The notes under the pieces are model-generated. The model worked only from the letters and a program-made list of their open reading frames with translations, searched no databases and had not been told where the DNA came from. 64,000 nucleotides of DNA, from NCBI RefSeq assembly GCF_000143415.4, contig NW_003314333.1, forward strand, positions 695,207 to 759,206. Direction: 5' to 3'. A program made the position numbers and the translations under genes. This document shows positions 11,090 to 21,205 of this stretch, piece by piece; within the stretch, counting starts at the first letter, position 1, and every line of letters starts with the position of its first letter. This DNA comes from Selaginella moellendorffii (Eukaryota; Streptophyta; Lycopodiopsida; Selaginellales; Selaginellaceae).

Positions 11090-12713
11090 TGTAAGTGACT
11101 AATTTTTCCATTCTACTTTAGTCACTTAACCACACCTCCGACCACTTGGAGGAGTCTCATTCACAACCTCCATAAGCCCAACTCAGGACTTGGGGCTTGC
11201 TAGCCCCGAGAATGGCATCCATGCCACTCAACCTTAGCACTTAGTCCCAGTGCTCCACGTGTCCGATCCCATGATCGACACCCCAAGGTACCACCAACAT
11301 ATCGGCCCGTTACGCTAAGGCCATGCCCATTTACCTCGGTCACACTGGTGGTCCAACACCACCTACATTCCAATCCCGTCTCTCAAAGACTGGGTCATCC
11401 ATCCATGAGTGATCATCCTAGATCCACTCCTTAACATCCTTAGGATGCCTACAGACATGGGGAATAGCCTTCCCCAATATCTCTGTTCCGGTCCCCACCA
11501 AGTCCCTTTCTGTCCTTGGCTGTGTTCGCCAACACTGCCACTGGATCGAGGCCCACCAGCCCGACCACTAAGTCCCACTATCCTCTAGGACTTCCTCACT
11601 ATGGGACTGTGTCCTTGGTCACTACCCCAGAGGACTGCTCCTCTTCCTTTCCACAGTCTGGGCCTTTGGGACAACATTTCGGAACACTGTGGCCTTACGC
11701 GAGCCACCTGGGTACTCTCCTCGCCTTCTGCCCTTGGGTGCTCTAGCTATGGGCTTAGAGCGGGTTCTGTTGAGCCACACCAGGTATCCAAGTAGGTAGT
11801 GCCACCCACACTTGGACTGGGAGCATCGGCCAGTCGATCTCCCGGGGGAACTAGAGCCGGCTCTTGAACACTTCACCAAGCTACCCCGCTTGTCGGTCCG
11901 TGTTCACTCTAGTCTTGGACTTCCCAGTGGGCAGCTCATCACCCAACACTGGGTCCGGCCTTCCTGGGCCAAACTGGCCTTTCCTGGCCAAACTGGCCTT
12001 TCCTGGCCAAACTGGCTCCACTGTAGTCCTCCCCCTTACTATACTTTTGGAGCTCACCAAACCCCCCAGGGTCTGGGAGACGAACGCTTTGGGCTTTCAC
12101 CCTCTCAGGCTTCGGACTCGGACTCGGACTCGGACTCGGACTCGGACTCGGACTCGGATTCGGACTTGGACTCGGGCTCGGGCTCGGTCTCGGCCTCGGC
12201 CTCGGTCTCGGTCTCGGTCCCGATCTTGGTCTCGGTCTCGGTCTCGGTCCCGGTCTCGGTCCCGGTCTCGGTCTCGACTTCGGACTCCATCTCGGACTCC
12301 ATCTCGGGTCCATCTCGGACTCCACTTCGGACTCCAACTCGGGTCCATCTCGGGTCCACCTCGGACTCCACTTTGGACTCCATCTCGGACTCCATCTCGG
12401 GTCCATCTCGGACTCCACTTCGGACTCCAACTCGGGTCCATCTCGGACTCCACTTCGGACTCCAACTCGGTCCATCTCGGACACTCCCACATGTCATGTG
12501 TTGGTCCTTTTGGGTCCCTTTTTGGAGCCTTGCCTTTTGCTCGCTTCGTGCTCATTCCTCGAGCACTTCGTTGGGAGTTCCACTCCCGCTCTTGACTTTT
12601 CACGTCGGAGCTTGTGGTCCAAACGTGTTACGCTCGTTTGGCTCTCGCTTCGGCCACTACCATGTGGCGTCCTTCCGGCTCCACTTTGGGGCCTAGGGAT
12701 TTTGTGTCTCACA
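11090..12713 (-). repeat. LARD-1 5' LTR
   Basis: A 1624-bp LTR. The array at about 12112-12485 is shorter than in the 3' LTR. A spacer motif TTTCCTGGCCAAACTGG is present three times in tandem near 11955-12015, against two in the partner LTR. Outside these repeats the two LTRs differ at few positions. Confidence 0.9.
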
Positions 12714-12718
12714 AAAGG

Positions 12719-13324
12719 CTAATTCCTAGGATTAAAGGTGAAAGCCGAAAGCTTGTGTTCCTCAAGGGTGGGGGGGGTAGGGTTCTAAATATATAGTAGG
12801 GATAGTGGGTAGGTTGGGTATGGCCGACACACCTGAGGCATAGTCAAACTCCTATTTGTATGTTTATCCTTATTCTCCATCCGTTTGGGTCTAAGCTTAA
12901 ATTCCACACCATGCTAGCTAGTGGAGTATCCATATCCTTGCATTAAGCCACCAGTATACTAAAATTATGCTAAACTCCATTTGGCTCCGTTTTGCATACT
13001 GGTCATGGCATTAGGATGCTAGAAACTCTGGGATTGTTCCAAGTCACTTTGTGCTCATATCCCTTCACTCATTGGGCTGAACACTTGGGAGTTGTTCCAT
13101 GCTCCAGCTCCTTCACTCCTTAACTACAAGCTTGGGAGTTTGGCTTTGTTCCTTCGTTCAATGGCTAAAGGCTTTAAAACTCAAGTTCTACTCCACTGTC
13201 TTTATATATGTGGCATGTGGCATATGGCATGTTACATATGGCATATGGAGGGTTTAGATTCTACTTCATAATTATTCTATGGTAAATTACATTAGGATAA
13301 AGGGTGAAAACCACATGCACTACA
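12719..13324 (+). mobile_element. Family F LTR, distal part
   Basis: This continues the family F LTR interrupted by LARD-1. The sequence from the AAAGG duplication onward to ...CACTACA matches the reverse complement of 29654-30090. It ends at 13324, immediately before old LARD sequence, so family F appears to have inserted into that older LARD. The plus-strand end ACTACA pairs with the TGTAGT/TGTAGC starts seen at about 26632 and 29654. There is no coding potential. Confidence 0.65.
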
Positions 13325-15568
13325 GGATGCTCCAGAATTATGATACATAATTAAATTGCTTAGTATGAAAGTTTGGCATATCTAATTTAAACACTCTCAT
13401 GCAAATGGCATTAAGGATGTGGTGAATAAGATAGAGACACTCAATCTCTATTGCTATGGACCCTTGGCCAGAAGGGTTAGCTTAGGTGCATTGCCAAATA
13501 TAAGGGATGCCTCTAGAATTATGGTTAACAACTTAAAGGTCTGGCAAACTTAATGCCTATTGGTAAACACGTAAGGTATCAATGTGAGATCATTAAGTAA
13601 TCCTATAGCTAAAGAAAAACAAACTCCTTATTAGGTCAAAGAATAAAGTTTTTAGTTTAGAGTGTTGATTTGAACTATTAGTAATAGTGTGACTTGGTCA
13701 AAGTGACTAAATGGGAAAGACACATAGGTGAAATGAATTATGATATTACAATGGTATTATAAATTTAATAAATTAGTCTTTAAGGAAATACCTATAGAAA
13801 AGTCACAAGGTTGCGCTATAGATAAAGCCTCTAGTAGAAAATGATAAAGATATTTATTAAGGATAAACACCCTCTACATTTGGCAAAACAAAGCCTTTAC
13901 TATGGAACCAAAAAAATACCTTAAGGATGGAGGTAATGATCCTATATTACTTAATGTAATAATCAAAGGATAAGAGCAAAAGAGTAATGACCAAGAATGG
14001 GTTATAAAAATTATTGGAAGGAATCCAAATGATAAATTATTTGAGGAACACCCATATAGTGGATACTAATGGATTGTGAGAAAAGAAATATATTATTAAG
14101 GATGGATTTTTTCAAATGCTTTAATGTGGTGAAGATGAAAGTTCTAAGAGATGGAACAACAAAGTAGCTAAATAACATAGATAGCCGTAACACAAATTAT
14201 GGATGAATGAAAATTAATACCTATAGTGGCACAAAATAAAAGAGAGGATGATGGTGCCCTTAAGTAAAGGATTTCCTAGGATATGAAAGTAGAGTTTGGG
14301 CAATATGTGTAATACAAGGTGTTGGAGATACTGAGAAAATTGACTTATGAAATCAATATCAAAGTTCCAAAGTATGATAGTTATATTAATAGAGGTTGAG
14401 ACTACTTCGGAATGAATAGTAAAATTGAGATAGAGAAGGTGTTTCTAACGGGTTTAGTGAAAGCTAAACAAAAGGAAGAAGAGAACCACCACAAGTGATC
14501 TTATAAATCTCTAAGATGAAGAAACCATACTCCTTAGAGGATGGGAAAGGCATGGTGAGCCTTTGGTGGCAAACCTTTGATAAATATTAGCTTAGTGTCA
14601 AAGATGAAAATGGTAATCCATAATGGGGTTACTTTATAAAAAGATTTATTGTTCAATGAGGATATTAAACTTCATCTATGGGTGGTGGAGTTGTAAGACA
14701 CAAATCCTTAAGTCCCAAAGTAGAGTTGAAACTATATTATATGGTAGTGATCGAAATGGAAGTTTAACAAGTGTAACACATTAAGACCAAAAGCTCTGAC
14801 TTGGGAAGTTAAGAATAGGAGTGGAACTCCAAATGAAGTGCTTGAAGAATAAGTAAGAAGCAATTGATGAATGAGTCTTTAGAAAAGGACACAAAAAGGA
14901 CTAACATATGGTAAGTGTCGTGACACATGGTAAGTGTCATAACACTTGGAAGTGTCAAAACCAAGTCTAAGATAAAATTCGAAATAGAGTCCGATATAGA
15001 GTTTGAGATAAAGTTTGAGAAGGAGTTTGAGATGAAATCTAAGATGGAGTCCAAGAAGGAATACAAGATGGAGACCAAGACCGGGTCTAATATCAAGGCT
15101 AAAATTGAGACTAAGACAAAAATTAAATCCAAATCCAAATCTAAATCTAATTACTAATACAAGTCAAAAGGTGAAAGCCCAAAGTGATCATCCCCCAAGG
15201 GGAGGGCGGGGTCTTGAAAGATTCTAAAAGTATAGTAAAGAGAATGTAGGGGTTGGACTCTAGTGGAACCAATTTGGCCAAGAAAGGCTAGTGTAATCTA
15301 GGAAGGTTATACCCACATGATGGGTGATAATATAACTATTAAAGAGTCCAAAGTTAGAGTGAACACAGACAGACAAGTAAAGTAACTTAGTGAAGTGTTT
15401 AAAAGTTAACTCTAACTCCCCTAAGAGATCTAATGGTCAATTCTCCTAATCCAAGTGTAAGTGGCATTATGTACTTGGATACCTGGTATAGCTCATTAGA
15501 CTTTGTTTTAGCCACTTGGCTAGGGCACCCAAAAGCATAAGGTGAGGGGAGTACTTATGGAGGCTCAT
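13325..15568 (+). mobile_element. Old LARD relic: 3' internal region plus first half of its 3' LTR
   Basis: It can be aligned from 13325 with 39722 onward of LARD-2. The internal region runs to 14691. The LTR starts at 14692 (TGTAAGACAC) after the conserved purine-rich GGGTGGTGGAG. The LTR is cut at 15568 and appears to resume at 23662. CpG-containing array units have largely turned into TpG/CpA forms (about 14954-15150). All reading frames are broken. The frame at 14809-15138 (-) is a decayed form of the array-derived antisense frame, not a gene. Confidence 0.8.
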
Positions 15569-15730
15569 TGTAATATATATGATCATAGAATGAGATTTAA
15601 ATATACTATCACTGTGGATCCTTAGAACTTTAAAGAATAAATAAGGATTAAATAGCTACTAAAGGCTCTTTTATTAAACAATTAACCATTTTCTAGTTAG
15701 TTTAAGGGGAGAGATATAAAGTGTTCAATA
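15569..15730 (+). repeat. TRIM-B LTR (likely 5' LTR of a split element)
   Basis: About 160 bp, beginning TGTAATATATATGATC. It resembles the LTRs at 23509-23661 and 24957-25118. The five bases before it are CTCAT. The bases right after the TRIM-B 3' LTR at 23661 are CTCAC, and the intact LARD LTR has CTCGC there. This suggests that the LTR and 23047-23661 were once one insertion into the LARD LTR. Confidence 0.6.
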
Positions 15731-15785
15731 AACTAAGAAAAAATTTATTAGGTATTATTGAAATTTATATACAAGAACAAACTAA

Positions 15786-16439
15786 CTAAGTTTGGTTGAT
15801 GAGGTCCCTGAGCTGCTGAATGAGCTTGGGATTGATCTGGAATGCCCTCTCGATGACAGCGTCATAAATGGGAGGATTTGATGCAAACACGGCTTTGGCT
15901 ACCTGGGTGACACTAGGATTCTGGGAGTTGAATCCCGCAAGAGCAACAGCCGGTGTCTTCCCAACGTTGAGCTGGAAGTGAATGAGACCACGCGGAAACA
16001 CAAAGAGATCCCCTGGATGCAAAGTTTGAGCGAAGAGTGTATTGTTGGTGGTGCTCACGAATCCAACATAGAGAGTTCCTTGCTGGAGGAAGAGGAGCTC
16101 GGTTCCTCGGGGGTGGACATGAGGGGGATTGACACCATATGGAGCATAATCAATCCTTGCAAAAGAGACTCCAAGAGTGTTGATTCCCGGGAATACGCCA
16201 ACATTTGCATTGGTGACTATGGATCCGAGCTTGTTGTTGGTGTTCCCGGGGTTCCTGAGTCCCTGGAACATGAAATCACTGGCTAGAGTTGCTGCAGCAG
16301 GCTTGCAAGTGAATCCATTGACGATGGTGCTGCTGTTTCCGTTGCAGACACAGAAATCCTGGAGGGCATCTTCATCTGATCCATGGACGAAAGCAATGGC
16401 ACAAATGGCAACTAGACAAATGGCTAACTTGTAAGACAT
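15786..16439 (-). CDS. GLP: Germin-like protein (cupin)
   Basis: A 217-aa secreted cupin of the germin-like family, an apoplastic metal-binding protein; members may be oxalate oxidases or superoxide dismutases, and this one cannot be assigned further. Residues 1-20 (MSYKLAICLV...) form a signal peptide. Cys30/Cys32 and Cys45 can supply the conserved N-terminal disulphide. Germin box 1, PPHVHPRGTELLF, gives His107, His109 and Glu114; box 2, HPGDLFVFPRGLIHF, gives His154. All four manganese ligands are thus kept. The reading frame is a single exon of usual family length. A TATA box lies 85 bp upstream. It sits a few dozen bases from a dead retroelement and is the first gene of the 15.8-19.4 kb island. 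Identity is confident; substrate is unknown. Confidence 0.95.
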   Translation of the reverse strand: MSYKLAICLVAICAIAFVHGSDEDALQDFCVCNGNSSTIVNGFTCKPAAATLASDFMFQGLRNPGNTNNKLGSIVTNANVGVFPGINTLGVSFARIDYAPYGVNPPHVHPRGTELLFLQQGTLYVGFVSTTNNTLFAQTLHPGDLFVFPRGLIHFQLNVGKTPAVALAGFNSQNPSVTQVAKAVFASNPPIYDAVIERAFQINPKLIQQLRDLINQT

Positions 16440-16523
16440 GTTGTATCTTCACATAGATTTTGTGTTGTGATGCTACTTAATTGATGAAGAATTGAGTGAG
16501 GAGAAATGTGGAGGTCGCTGGAG

Positions 16524-16531
16524 TTTATATA
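16524..16531 (-). promoter_or_regulatory. TATA box of the germin-like gene
   Basis: TATATAAA on the minus strand, 85 bp before the ATG. This leaves a 5' leader of roughly 50-60 nt. Confidence 0.7.
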
Positions 16532-16639
16532 GTACTCCAAATCTGACTTGGTCATTTTACTGGAACAGAGAACACGTTAACCAGACTTGATCAGATGTTA
16601 CATTCTATTTATCTTCCGAGGAAAGAACCAAGAAGAAGT

Positions 16640-17339
16640 GGACCAAGAACTGTTCCTTGAAAACGTTGTAAGGATTGATTTGGGAGGGCCATTCATACAA
16701 ACGCTGTCCATTTGACAGCTGTGAGGCTCAACAAGCTGAACCACAAGTCACAGCCGTGAGAGTTTTTGATTCGTCCTAAATAGGGAAATGGTAGCGCCAT
16801 GTGTCACTCAAGGACTTTCCGCCGGCTCGGATCAGGTGAGTGATCAAGCCTCTATTGTTTCTGTGATCTTTTTCCTGCAGGAGTGTTGCGATGTTCCCCA
16901 GGAATTATAAAAGGAGGCCTGAGCTTAGCTTGTGACTCACTGTGTGGATTTTGCTCTGTTTTGATTCTGATCAATGGTGCCTGCAAAGTGGGAAGAAAAA
17001 GAAGAACAGTGTCCAGCATACACGCTCACGAAAAAGATAAGGACGAGAGCGGAAAATAATCCAACGTCTCCTCTCGAGACTGGGATGAGGACTAAACTCG
17101 AATTGATCAATCCATTTTCTTAGCACGATATTCGGCTGCACAGGTGGAAAAATCTGTACTGTGCTGCATCGTTTCTTCTGGCGAGTCGAGTGTCCCATGG
17201 CCAAATGCGCTGGTGGCGGTTTAAGCTCAGCGTGCCTTTCAGCGATGATCTCAGAACCTGGTTATTCGAGCTTGATGTATATGGGAAGAGCACCATGGGA
17301 CATCAGATAGCTGGGTTAACTGGGAAAAGTACTCGCTTG
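16640..17339. other. Intergenic, no gene seen
   Basis: The sequence is of mixed composition. Short frames such as 16971-17204 (-) carry no recognisable motif. Nothing is supported until the FAN1-like segment. Confidence 0.5.
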
Positions 17340-17590
17340 AAGGTCAAATAATTAGAGTCTATTGTCAGCGATTTGTAAGCTTCTTGCAGAAGACCACAGT
17401 AAGTGGACGGCTGGAATGCCCGATCTTCTGCTGTGGAAGGAGCAGCTGGCCGAAGTCAAGGGTCCAGGGGTCGCTTGTCCGAGCAATAGGTGGCCTGGTT
17501 TCTTATTCTCTCGGACGCTAATTTTCCAGTGGAACTTTGCAAGGTCTCACATGTGGTGTCACTTGTGGACATTAACTTCTTTAGATTGAA
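17340..17590 (+). pseudogene. FAN1: FAN1-like VRR-NUC nuclease domain fragment
   Basis: The frame starting near 17362 reads SAICKLLAEDHSKWT, then GMPDLLLWKEQ, then LAEVKGPG. After a frameshift, RLSEQ (followed by a stop) and WFLILSDANFPVELCKVSHV continue in the next frame. This is the C-terminal VRR-NUC endonuclease core of FAN1, the Fanconi-associated structure-specific nuclease for interstrand crosslink repair; PDLLLW and EVKGP are the metal-binding catalytic blocks. Only the last part of the protein is present, with at least one frameshift and one stop, so it is a fragment pseudogene. Upstream and downstream FAN1 domains were not found in the window. Confidence 0.7.
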
Positions 17591-18300
17591 TCTTTTTCTA
17601 TACTTCGGCGAGACGCACGCGCAGAGGTATTTAGAACACTTCTTTGACTTGTATGTGAATTCTTTCCTTCAGGCTTTGAATTTCTGAGGTCAAGACATGA
17701 CAACGAGAAGCTTCTACAGAAGGCCCTTTTGCAACACCAACCAAGAATCGAACCACGTCCGCTTCAAGCTCCTGGTTTGCATGAGTTACCTTTCCAAGAT
17801 GCTTTTAGACAGGGAGAGTGATAGAGACGAGAAGAAGTTGCAAACCCGCGGCAGAGCAGATACCAGGCTTACATTTATGACTTCAATTCCATCATAACAG
17901 GCTGCGTCCAGTCTCCGGACAGTGATCAAGAACAGCCCGACCAGGAAGTATTTAGCGTGCTCAGCGAGTGCGCCAGAGAGAGCAGTAGCCACCAGCAACT
18001 CGGCACAGGTTTACTTTATGGGCCATGACTTCCACACTTCTCGGTCGTGCATCCGGGCCTTGAACTCGCCAACGGTCGAGCCTTCGGGAAACTCAAGAAC
18101 CTGCTCTCGACCATTTCCAGCTCCGAGTCGATGCAGTGCGCAGGCATCGCCACTGCGTCGTTCAAACAAAGCCATCAACCAGCAAGCACAATCCAAGAAA
18201 GGAATGGGAGCTCTAAACCTCCCTCTCGTAAATGTACGAGTCCATGAACAACTGCTGCTCCTCGAGATGTTCTTCTGGCGGCATGACTATAGGAGGTTAT
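17591..18300 (+). other. Coding-like sequence of unknown identity
   Basis: Several frames are open for 60-126 codons (17697-17897, 17922-18302, 18047-18247), and base composition is close to that of the neighbouring genes rather than the AT-rich repeats. Reading 17860-18000 in another frame gives DFNSIITGCVQSPDSDQEQ, which looks protein-like. No family was recognised and no single gene model holds. It may be a broken gene adjoining the FAN1 fragment. Confidence 0.3.
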
Positions 18301-18363
18301 GAATGTTTAGGTTAGTTTAACTTTCAATACTATAATTAATGGCTGTTATAACTAAACACAAGA

Positions 18364-18472
18364 CCTATGGCTGCTAAGTTTATGAGAACTTGGATCAATT
18401 ACGCTGGTTTTATACCAAAGTCGTTAGTGCCACCCGTGAACATATTGACTTGCCATGAACTCCCTAAGAAGT
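18364..18472 (-). repeat. Duplicate of the chitinase promoter and start region
   Basis: About 110 bp here matches 19301-19416, the start codon region and promoter of the chitinase gene. The TATA-like TTTTATA is kept. The start codon is lost: the minus strand reads ATA where the gene has ATG. Coding sequence does not continue, so this is the remains of a tandem chitinase paralogue or of a local duplication. Confidence 0.7.
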
Positions 18473-18507
18473 TTCTTACTTATTTCGAAATATTATGGAT
18501 TTTTAGC

Positions 18508-19304
18508 TTAAGCACAACCAAGGTTTTCACCTGGTGAAACACCCAACTGTGAGCAGAAGTCCCTGTAATAATTGATACGGTTTTGTGCTGGTTGTGTCTC
18601 ACTGCCCCTGCCACACTCTACCGCTCCATTGATGGCTCGAATTGTAGCTCCAAATCCTTGATTCTGTGTTATTGCGGTGTGGCAATTCGAGTTTTGCATC
18701 CAAAACCACACTGATGCCCTCCATGCAAGTAAGCCATTCTGAGCAACTTGGTCTGGGTTCTGGAGAAGGTTCATATTGAAAGCCCTTCCCGCGGCATCAT
18801 AGTTGTAATTCCTGCAGATGAAATTTTGGATTTGTACTGCATACGTTTTTCATTTCTAACTTACCAAGTGAGCTGCAGAGGACCTCTTCCATAATAAGCC
18901 ATATCGCCTGCCGGACATGAAACTCCACCTCTAGTGTCACAATAGACGTTGTTTTGGTTGATCTCTCGAATGAATTGCAGTGCTACAATCAAGTAGAAAA
19001 ACTTCAAGACATTAGTGAGAAATGGATTTTGCTATGTAAAATTACTTCCAGTCTCCTGCTTCACATTTGCAAAGTACGCAGCCAGTTCCCTCCTTTGAAC
19101 ATCAAGACTCCCTGTGCTTCCAAAAGCAGGAAAGCCATTTGCTGCAGCAATGAAATCACTATAGGTGTAGAAAGGATTGGCAACATTGGATGGGAAGAAC
19201 TGCCTAAACACAGACTCGGTTATGATGCTAGATGGGTTTGCTAGTGTGGGGGAGGGAGATCCAATGCAAAGTATAAAAGATATGATGATTGCTGCAAAAG
19301 CCAT
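18508..19304 (-). CDS. GH19 chitinase, class IV-type catalytic domain
   Basis: A secreted endochitinase of glycoside hydrolase family 19, probably defence-related. Exons (minus): 19304-19046, 18982-18865 and 18811-18508, with GT/AG borders and introns of 63 and 53 nt. The total is 681 nt, 226 aa. Residues 1-22 are a signal peptide ending near LANPSS. The mature protein starts directly with the catalytic domain; no hevein-type chitin-binding domain is present. Motifs are YFANVKQETG (catalytic Glu), LQFIREINQNN, YYGRGPLQLTW, WNYNYDAAG, GFGATIRAINGAVEC and the C-terminal YYRDFCSQLGVSPGENLGC. Lengths and short loops match class IV enzymes. The residue before the catalytic Glu is Gln, where His is usual. 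A TATA box lies 42 bp upstream of the ATG. Confidence 0.93.
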
Positions 19305-19345
19305 GGCTGCTAAAGTTTATGAGAACTTGAATGAATTTGGGTTGG

Positions 19346-19352
19346 TTTTATA
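19346..19352 (-). promoter_or_regulatory. TATA box of the chitinase gene
   Basis: TATAAAA on the minus strand, 42 bp before the ATG. The same block is duplicated in the 18364-18472 repeat. Confidence 0.65.
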
Positions 19353-19439
19353 CTCTTGAAGCCACCCGTGAACATATTGACTAAAATGCCGTGTTGATGG
19401 AAACTTCCTAAGATGGAAGGTGTCTTTTATTGACTTTTC

Positions 19440-20399
19440 AAAATACTTTTGATTGAGGTTATGATCTTCTGTTTAAAGGTATAATATCTAGTTTCACAAT
19501 ACATTTTTATATCTAGAAATAAAATACCAATTTATACAGTTATCAATCTTAGTAAATAGAAATTAAATTTATTTTAATTAGAAAATTTTTAAAATGGAAT
19601 TTTTTGCATGATTTTTAGCTAGAATACCCTGGGACATTCAAAGATATTTATTCATCTACTGGTTGCTAGTTATTTAGATTAATATTATATTTATAGTTTA
19701 TAAATATATTATGATATCTTTATATTTACTAAGAAAGTATATCATCACTATTGGCAATGACATAAATTGAAATTTAAACTCAAGACCTACTATACACATA
19801 AAAGGGATTATTATGAATCTATACTAAAATTAAGTTTCTAGATTAAGTCATGAATTTATACTAAAATTATATTTCTATATTAGCTAGAGGTTGGATCAAA
19901 GCCTTTATATAAATAGAGTTTTGATAATTTTGTATTAGAGTGTTTAACATAAGTTTAACTTTTCTTTTCCATTTTTTATTATTTTATTAATAGTTTAATC
20001 ATCTCCCTTCCTCTCAATAGCAATTTTTTAACAGTTTAAACATTTTGAAATCAATGATTTTCTCAAATTTGTTTTTTCAGCTCTAGTTAAATCAGAATAC
20101 TCTATAGAAGTCATACCAAGCATTAAGAGCAATCCAATACTATACTTAATTTGCAGCTCTACTAAATTATCAACACCAATTGATTTAAAACCAAAATTTG
20201 GTATGCCAAAAAAGTTTGATGCACATGGTCCAAATTTCATAACTTCCTTAGCCAAGTCAGATTTCGAAGTGCCATGCAACTTGATTGATATTCCATAACA
20301 TAAAATCATTTTTTATTTTCTATTATTTTAATATTTTAATAGTATTTTCATTTTTTTGATATAAAATTATTCAAATAGTTCATTGTGAAGTATAATATA
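19440..20399. other. AT-rich intergenic region with one unidentified ORF
   Basis: Mostly low-complexity AT-rich DNA. The minus-strand frame 20028-20309 (93 aa, MILCYGISIKLHGTSK...) is open for longer than expected in such DNA, but I recognise no domain. It could be part of the adjacent gypsy element or of an unrelated repeat. Confidence 0.4.
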
Positions 20400-20603
20400 T
20401 TAAATCCAAATTTAAAACTCTCACTGTGAGTGCATGAAATATGGAAAGGGAATACAGAAAATGTGTACAACAATTAGCCCAAAAACCCTAGCTTATATAC
20501 AGGAGCGAATAGTCTGGATAGAAACCAATCTGATGGCTACTAAAATCCCACTATGCTAATATTAATATACGGCATCGTAGCCATATACTTAGACCTCATA
20601 TCA
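20400..20603 (-). repeat. Gypsy-type LTR (3' LTR of the pol relic)
   Basis: In minus reading, a purine-rich tract TAAGAGGAGGGGA is followed by TGATATGAGG. A TATA-containing segment CTGTATATAAGCTAGG lies inside. It stands directly downstream of the integrase relic at 20633-21193, as a 3' LTR should. Similar LTRs (family G, with CTTGTATATAAGC) occur at 31513 and 45150. The left border is uncertain. Confidence 0.5.
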
Positions 20604-20632
20604 TCCCCTCCTCTTAGAATAATGGAAGACCA

Positions 20633-21193
20633 TCAGGGTTCTCTCATAGATGGGCTGGGATCTGGAGGAACGTCAGGAGGAGGCATTAGCAGGTCTGTAG
20701 GTGGTATCAGTTGTTCTTGATCCTTTTGTATGAAGCATTTCAACTGTTGCATATGTATAATTTCTGGAGGATCGGCCTGCTGGATGTCATGCCGAACCTC
20801 ATAAACTTGTGGTTCAACTTGCCACAACACCCGATATGGTCTTTTCCACTGAGCAAGGAGCCCCTTACATAAACCACGTACCATAAGATGGGGAAAATAA
20901 ACTAACACTAAGTCATCCACTTTGTACTCCACAGGTGAATGATGATGGGAGTTGTAGCGCCATTGTTGTCCCACTTGTATGCAGTTTAAATGTTCAATAG
21001 ACTCTACTTAGACAAGTGGAAGAATGCTCATCAAATACTGATTCCACGACCTAACATTAGTAATTAGTGGCAATTGCAAAGGTAAACCCAGCTCTGTTAA
21101 TAATATTGGATCATGACCATATAGGAGTTTATATAGTGAAGCACTAATAAAGCTCTGCACCCCTGTGACATATGCATACCGAAGAGACGGCAA
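20633..21193 (-). pseudogene. Ty3/gypsy integrase C-terminal part
   Basis: Two minus-strand frames in the same phase (21193-21008 and 20974-20633) are separated by one stop codon. The first reads LRYAYVTGVQ...LYKLLYGHDP, the end of the integrase core. The second reads YKVDDLVLVYFPHL, then KGLLAQWKRPYRVLWQV, YEVRH and IIHMQQLKCF, the typical region after the core in gypsy pol. No chromodomain is evident. The 5' part is removed at the junction with LARD sequence near 21206. It is nearly intact but truncated and therefore inactive. Confidence 0.85.
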
Positions 21194-21205
21194 ATAACCA
21201 TCCCA

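Larger units (their letters stand above)
5235..12713 (-). mobile_element. LARD-1: large non-autonomous LTR retrotransposon
   Basis: A 7.48-kb element in minus orientation. The 3' LTR is 5235-7036 and the 5' LTR 11090-12713; both have TG...CA ends. Perfect 5-bp target duplications AAAGG lie at 5230-5234 and 12714-12718. The primer binding site, TGGTATCGGAGC on the minus strand, is at 11075-11086, 3 nt from the 5' LTR; a purine-rich tract abuts the 3' LTR at 7037-7050. The internal region of about 4.05 kb shows no protease, reverse transcriptase, RNase H or integrase motif in any frame, only short disconnected frames. It therefore fits a large retrotransposon derivative mobilised in trans. The LTRs are very similar outside the arrays, so the insertion is young compared with the other copies. 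It interrupts an older family F LTR. Confidence 0.92.

Noticed and set aside
20028-20309. 93-codon minus-strand frame as a gene
   Set aside because: It lies in AT-rich DNA beside a dead gypsy element, with no recognised motif and no promoter signal. Noted only within the intergenic entry.
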